From Streptomyces vilmorinianum (GTDB taxonomy: Bacteria; Actinomycetota; Actinomycetes; Streptomycetales; Streptomycetaceae): 64,000 nt of DNA. How positions within the stretch are numbered: position 1 is the first letter of the stretch; each line of letters begins with the position of its first letter. Positions 60,700 to 64,000 of this stretch are shown here, one piece after another. The translations under genes were made by a program, and so were the position numbers. Under the pieces are notes generated by a model. It was not told the DNA's origin, did no database searches, and was given only the letters and a program-made list of their open reading frames with translations. Location: contig NZ_CP040244.1 of the NCBI RefSeq assembly GCF_005517195.1, positions 124,001 to 188,000 on the forward strand, read 5' to 3'.

Positions 60700-61506
60700 A
60701 TGTACGCCGCTACCGGCTCCACCGTAAGAAAACTGCTGGTCCGCGGCATGCTCGCGGGTCTGATCGCCGGACTGTTCGCCTTCGCCGTCGCGTACGTCGC
60801 CGGTGAACCGTCCGTCGACGCCTCGATCGCCGTCGAGGAGGCCGCCGCCGCGCACGAGGCTGCGCACGCCGGCCACGCCGCCGAAGCCGAGGCCGAGGAG
60901 GAACTCGTCAGCCGGGACGTCCAGTCCACGGCCGGCCTGGCCACCGGGGTCCTCGTCTACGGCGTCGCCCTCGGCGGCATCGCGTCTCTCGCGTTCTGCT
61001 TCGTCCTCGGACGGGTGGGCCGCTTCACCCCGAAGGCCACCGCCGCGCTCACCGCGGCCGCGGCCTTCACGACCGTCTACCTGGTGCCGTTCCTGAAGTA
61101 CCCGGCGACCCCGCCGGCCGTCGGCAACCCGGACACCATCGGGAAGCGCACCACGCTCTTCTTCCTGATGATCCTGCTGAGCGTGCTGCTCGGCATCGCC
61201 GCGGTCGTCCTGGGCCGGCGCCTCGCCCCGCGCCTGGGCAACTGGAACGCGACCCTGGTCGCGGGCGGTGCCTTCGTCGCCGCCGTCGCGGTCGCGTGCG
61301 CGTTCCTGCCCGGGAACGAGGACGCGGTGCAGGCGGGCTTCCCCGCCGCCGTGCTGTGGGACTTCAGGCTCGCGACGCTGGGCATCCAGGCGGTGCTGTG
61401 GGCGGCCTTCGGGATCGTCTTCGGCGTCCTGGCGCAGCGGCTCCTGGCACCCGGCGAGGCAGCGGCCGCACCGGCCACCGCCACCACCGCGGCCACGGCC
61501 GTCTGA
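60700..61506 (+). CDS. cbtA: Cobalt transporter subunit CbtA
   Basis: 268 residues with about five to six membrane helices. KLLVRGMLAGLIAGLFAFAVAYVAGEPSVDASIAVEE is the CbtA N-terminus; HEAAHAGHAAEAEAEEE is a His/Glu-rich loop that may bind cobalt; FTTVYLVPFLKYPATPPAVGNPDTIGKRTTLFFLMI and AAVLWDFRLATLGIQAVLW complete the pattern. It brings cobalt in for the cobalamin genes in this window. A terminator follows. Confidence 0.93.
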   Translation: MYAATGSTVRKLLVRGMLAGLIAGLFAFAVAYVAGEPSVDASIAVEEAAAAHEAAHAGHAAEAEAEEELVSRDVQSTAGLATGVLVYGVALGGIASLAFCFVLGRVGRFTPKATAALTAAAAFTTVYLVPFLKYPATPPAVGNPDTIGKRTTLFFLMILLSVLLGIAAVVLGRRLAPRLGNWNATLVAGGAFVAAVAVACAFLPGNEDAVQAGFPAAVLWDFRLATLGIQAVLWAAFGIVFGVLAQRLLAPGEAAAAPATATTAATAV

Positions 61507-61518
61507 GAGACCGCCACC

Positions 61519-61559
61519 GGCTCCGTACCCCCTGGGCGCGCAGGGAGTACGGAGCCTTT
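61519..61559 (+). terminator. Terminator of the cbtBA operon
   Basis: GGCTCCGTAC and GTACGGAGCC (10-base perfect arms) with CCCCTG/CAGGG pairing inside, followed by TTT. Confidence 0.85.
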
Positions 61560-61564
61560 CGCAT

Positions 61565-61649
61565 CGCCCCGCCCCGCCTCGCCTCGCCTCGCCCCGCCTC
61601 GCCCCGCCCCGCCCCGCCCCGCCTCGCCTCGCCTCGCCTCGCCTCGCCT
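61565..61649. repeat. Pentanucleotide repeat CGCCY, 17 copies
   Basis: CGCCC and CGCCT alternate for 85 bases after the cbtA terminator. The stop codon of the decayed dehydrogenase reading frame (61649-61651) begins at its edge. Confidence 0.9.
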
Positions 61650-62320
61650 CAGCCGAGCTCGCGCACGGGTGCCCCCCGCCAGGAACGCCTCGATGTCCTC
61701 GACCGCCTGTCCGAAGTAGCGGGCGTAGGAAGGTCGTCGGCGCCAGGTTCGGTGTCGAAGACGTCGAGACCCGCCCCCGCGATCCACCCCTCCCGCAGCG
61801 CCCGCAGTTCGCCGGCGCCGATCATGCCCCGGGTGCGCTCGGACAGCACCTTGTGCAGCGAGACGAAGTCGGCGCGCTCCATCAACTCCCGCTTCCCCGC
61901 GGCGCGGACGACCCCGTGCTCGGCGGCCCGCTCCTCCGTCAGGTTCGGGCTCCAGGCCAGGACGTCCATGCCGAAGGCGAGACCGACCCGCGCGACCCGG
62001 CCGCCGATCTTGCCGAGACCGACGAGTCCGCACGTGCCGGGCCAGGCCGAGGAGGAGCGCCCAGGTGAGTTCGGCGGGCGGCTCGGAGCTGCCGGCGGTG
62101 CCGCAGACGGTGATCCCGAGCCCGGCCGCGGCGGCCGTGTCGACGGAGGCGTTGCGCATCCCGGACGTGACGATCAGCCGCAGCCGTGGCAGCCGCTTCA
62201 GCAGCTCGGCGTCCAGCGGCGTCCGCTCCCGCATGACGACCACGATCTCGCAGTCCCCGGCCGCCGATCGTACGACAGGGGGCACGGTCCTGCCTCTCGG
62301 GGCTGCGGCAGTCGGGTGAT
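61649..62320 (-). pseudogene. Decayed D-isomer 2-hydroxyacid dehydrogenase
   Basis: Homology is spread over three frames. First, VVVMRERTPLDAELLKRLPRLRLIVTSGMRNASVDTAAAAGLGITVCG and PAELTWALLLGLARH are the N-terminal substrate domain. Then, after a loss of about 35 codons and a frame change, GLVGLGKIGGRVARVGLAFGMDVLAWSPNLTEERA and RTRGMIGAGELRALREGWIAGAGLDVFDTEP are the NAD-binding domain. A further shift gives SYARYFGQAVEDIEAFLAG. The N-terminal 60 residues are also not found. Multiple lesions make it non-functional as a dehydrogenase. Confidence 0.8.
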
Positions 62321-62427
62321 CGGACGAACTCGGATGAACCCGGAGCGACAAACGCACCGCCCGAACACAGAATTGGGCTGATTCGTCACGATCTGAAGCA
62401 GCAGTTCGGCAGAGAGAGCGGAGACGT

Positions 62428-63192
62428 ATGAGTTCCATGGACCTGCCCGCCGACGTGCCCCGGCAGGTGGCCCAGCCGACCGCGACCCGCAGGCCGGCCG
62501 TGCCCACACCCACGATGACGTGGGTGACGCTGGCGCTGATGACCACGGCGTCCGTGGCGAGCCTGCGCGCCGCCCCCACCATGGCGGTCTACGGGTCTGG
62601 CCTGCGTCTTCCTCTACCTCGTCCCGGCGATCGTGTTCCTGCTGCCGACCGCCCTGGTCTCCGCCGAACTCGCCTCCGGCTGGAGCGGCGGCGTCTACCG
62701 CTGGGTCTCCGAGGGACTGTCCAAGCCGCTCGGCTTCCTCGCGGTCTGGTGCCAGTTCGCGATGACGATCTTCTACTACCCGAGCCTGCTGGCGTTCGTC
62801 GCCTCCACTATCGCGTACGTCATCGACCCGGCCCTCGCCGCCAACGGCGTCTACACCGCCGTCGTCATCATGGTCCTGTACCGGACCGGCGTCTGGGTCT
62901 CCTCGCGCGGTACGAAAACCCTGGCGGGGCTCTCCAGTTGGGGCCTGATCATCGGCACGCTCGTCCCCGGCACCGTCCTCGTCGTCCTCGGCATGGTCTT
63001 CCTCGGCCAGGGCAACCCCTCGGCTGCGCCCATGGACAGCGTCTGGTCGTACGTCCTGCTCATCGGCGGCGGCCTGGTGATCCTGGGCCTGCTGATTCCC
63101 TGGCTGTTCCTGAAGTTCCGCAAGCCAGCCGGCGTACGGCCGCCGCCGCTGCCGCGCCCACGGGAGCCACGCCCCCGGGAGGCCCGTCATGA
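62428..63192 (+). pseudogene. Frameshifted and internally deleted GadC-like amino-acid antiporter
   Basis: The ATG at 62428 starts MSSMDLPADVPRQV and MTWVTLALMTTASVASLRAAPTMAVYG, an APC antiporter N-terminus. At about 62597 one extra base shifts the frame; the next frame continues LACVFLYLVPAIVFLLPTALVSAELASGWSGGVYRWVSEGLSKPLG and further helices to LIPWLFLKFRKP. The central helices (normally several between GLIIGTLVPGTVLVVLGMVF and the last ones) are largely missing. The starting frame reads TAAAAAAPTGATPPGGPS then TGA at 63190-63192, overlapping the next ATG, so that was probably the original end. Family members exchange glutamate for GABA. Confidence 0.78.
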
Positions 63193-63629
63193 GCCCCACC
63201 CGCTTCGCCGCCGAACACCGGTGGATCCACATCGGCGCGATCGTCGTCCTGGTCGGTCTCGTGGTCACCGGGCTGATCCGGTACAGCGCCGTCAAACGGA
63301 ACGCCGAGACCGCCGAGAAGGCCAACCGGCTCCACGAGGAGCTGGTGCGGGCCGGCTACCCGGCACCCGACGTGGAGATCACCGAGCGGCTGCTCGGCAT
63401 GGACGGAGGCCCCGTCTGCGAACAGCCCGGCAGCGCCCTGAAACAGGCGCTCTACCGCATCCACCAGCTCTCCAACGGCGCATCGGGACCCGGTTCACGG
63501 CCCGTCATCGCCGACAGCAAGGCGGTCGCCGCCGAGCGCATCGTGCTCCAGGTGTACTGCCCCGACAAGGTCGACGAGTTCGACGAGGACGTCGACGACC
63601 TCAAGACGGACGAGACGGTACGCCGATGA
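63189..63629 (+). CDS. Membrane-anchored hypothetical protein
   Basis: 146 residues. One N-terminal helix (WIHIGAIVVLVGLVVTGLIRYSAV) is followed by a soluble extracellular or cytoplasmic domain with two cysteines (GGPVCEQPG, LQVYCPDKV) and an acidic C-terminus (VDEFDEDVDDLKTDETV). It is coupled by ATGA overlaps to the genes on both sides. No family name is recognised. Confidence 0.75.
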   Translation: MSPTRFAAEHRWIHIGAIVVLVGLVVTGLIRYSAVKRNAETAEKANRLHEELVRAGYPAPDVEITERLLGMDGGPVCEQPGSALKQALYRIHQLSNGASGPGSRPVIADSKAVAAERIVLQVYCPDKVDEFDEDVDDLKTDETVRR

Positions 63630-64000
63630 GTACGCCAGACACCCCCGACACCCCTGACACCCCCAATACCCCCGGCACCCCGGGCACTCCGGGGACCCCC
63701 GACTCCGGTGAGCTGGAGGCGCTCCGAGCCAGGATCGCCGCCCTGGAGGCCGAGGCGGCGACGAAACGGCCGCGCGCGCCCCGGCACCGGATGCGGTCCT
63801 TCCTCGCCGCGCTGCTGATCGTCCTCGGCTGCGTCCTCGCCCCGCTGGGCATCCTCGCCGCCTGGACGGCCGACGAGGTCGGCGACACCGACCGTTACGT
63901 CGCCACGGTCGCCCCGCTCGCCTCGGACCCGGACGTGCAGGCCGCCGTCGCGGGCCGGGTCACCGACGCGGTCATGGAACACATCGACCTCAAGGCCCTC
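63626..64000 (+). CDS. Conserved membrane protein, 5' part (cut by the window edge)
   Basis: The first 125 residues. TPDTPDTP/TPGTPGTPGTP repeats are followed by a short coiled-coil (GELEALRARIAALEAEAA), a membrane helix (FLAALLIVLGCVLAPLGILAAWTA), and DEVGDTDRYVATVAPLASDPDVQAAVAGRVTDAVMEHIDL, a pattern seen in large streptomycete membrane proteins of unknown function. The ATG at 63626 overlaps the previous stop. The rest lies outside. Confidence 0.78.
   Translation, partial: MSTPDTPDTPDTPNTPGTPGTPGTPDSGELEALRARIAALEAEAATKRPRAPRHRMRSFLAALLIVLGCVLAPLGILAAWTADEVGDTDRYVATVAPLASDPDVQAAVAGRVTDAVMEHIDLKAL

Noticed and set aside
1..64000. tRNA genes, insertion sequences or prophage
   Set aside because: No cloverleaf with TTC-arm sequence, transposase motif (DDE, HUH) or phage structural gene was seen on reading.

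Overview
The window is a chromosomal segment of a Streptomyces-type actinomycete. Very high G+C, frequent GTG starts, four-base ATGA/GTGA gene overlaps, DUF397/XRE-DUF5753 pairs, a leading-codon bias that creates huge antisense open frames, and the gene content (bL37, DUF6126, DUF2630, SseB, PhoX) all point that way. I see no tRNA, rRNA, CRISPR array, insertion sequence or prophage.

Layout. 0-8.4 kb: M18 aminopeptidase, acyl-CoA dehydrogenase, SseB-like protein, pirin, AI-2E permease and an MBL-fold protein. 8.6-19.6 kb: a SpoIIE-type phosphatase with PAS, GAF and kinase-like domains, aspS, an Rpn-nuclease tail remnant beside Uma2, a HTH protein, the classical triad ATP-binding protein / XRE-DUF5753 / DUF397, a dioxygenase remnant, a second MBL protein and metG. 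19.7-25.6 kb: an OmpR/HisKA two-component pair, a VWA protein with a long repetitive acidic linker, and a PhoX phosphatase behind a readable PHO box. 25.7-38.5 kb: APC permease, FUSC exporter, a 0.6 kb inverted array of intergenic repeats, small membrane proteins and lipoprotein, a DrrAB-like ABC exporter, and an LLM monooxygenase with its FMN reductase.

38.5-61.5 kb is dominated by cobalamin biosynthesis and cobalt uptake: cobL (CbiE-CbiT fusion)-cobM, divergent cbiD/cobK, the cobIJ-cobH-cobG operon, and cobN and cbtB-cbtA each behind its own cobalamin riboswitch. The set is mixed: oxygen-dependent CobG and CobN alongside CbiD, a family named from the anaerobic route. The locus is interrupted by a Phd/PIN toxin-antitoxin pair, a second XRE/DUF397 pair, a beta-lactamase-fold hydrolase and, after cobN, a patch of damaged genes (a SUFU-domain gene with an in-frame amber codon and an ABC-F gene lacking its first half), then doxX/marR, a nucleoside hydrolase and a GntR/DUF1648 pair.

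61.6-63.2 kb holds two adjacent decayed genes, a D-2-hydroxyacid dehydrogenase and a GadC-like amino-acid antiporter, followed by two conserved membrane proteins, the last cut by the window edge.

A recurring pattern is short GC-rich tandem repeats at the 3' ends of genes (at least nine loci), in several cases containing or touching the stop codon. The strongest leads are the inverted repeat array at 30.36-30.96 kb, this 3'-end repeat pattern, the PHO box of phoX, the amber-interrupted SUFU gene, and the truncated ABC-F gene with two palindromes upstream.
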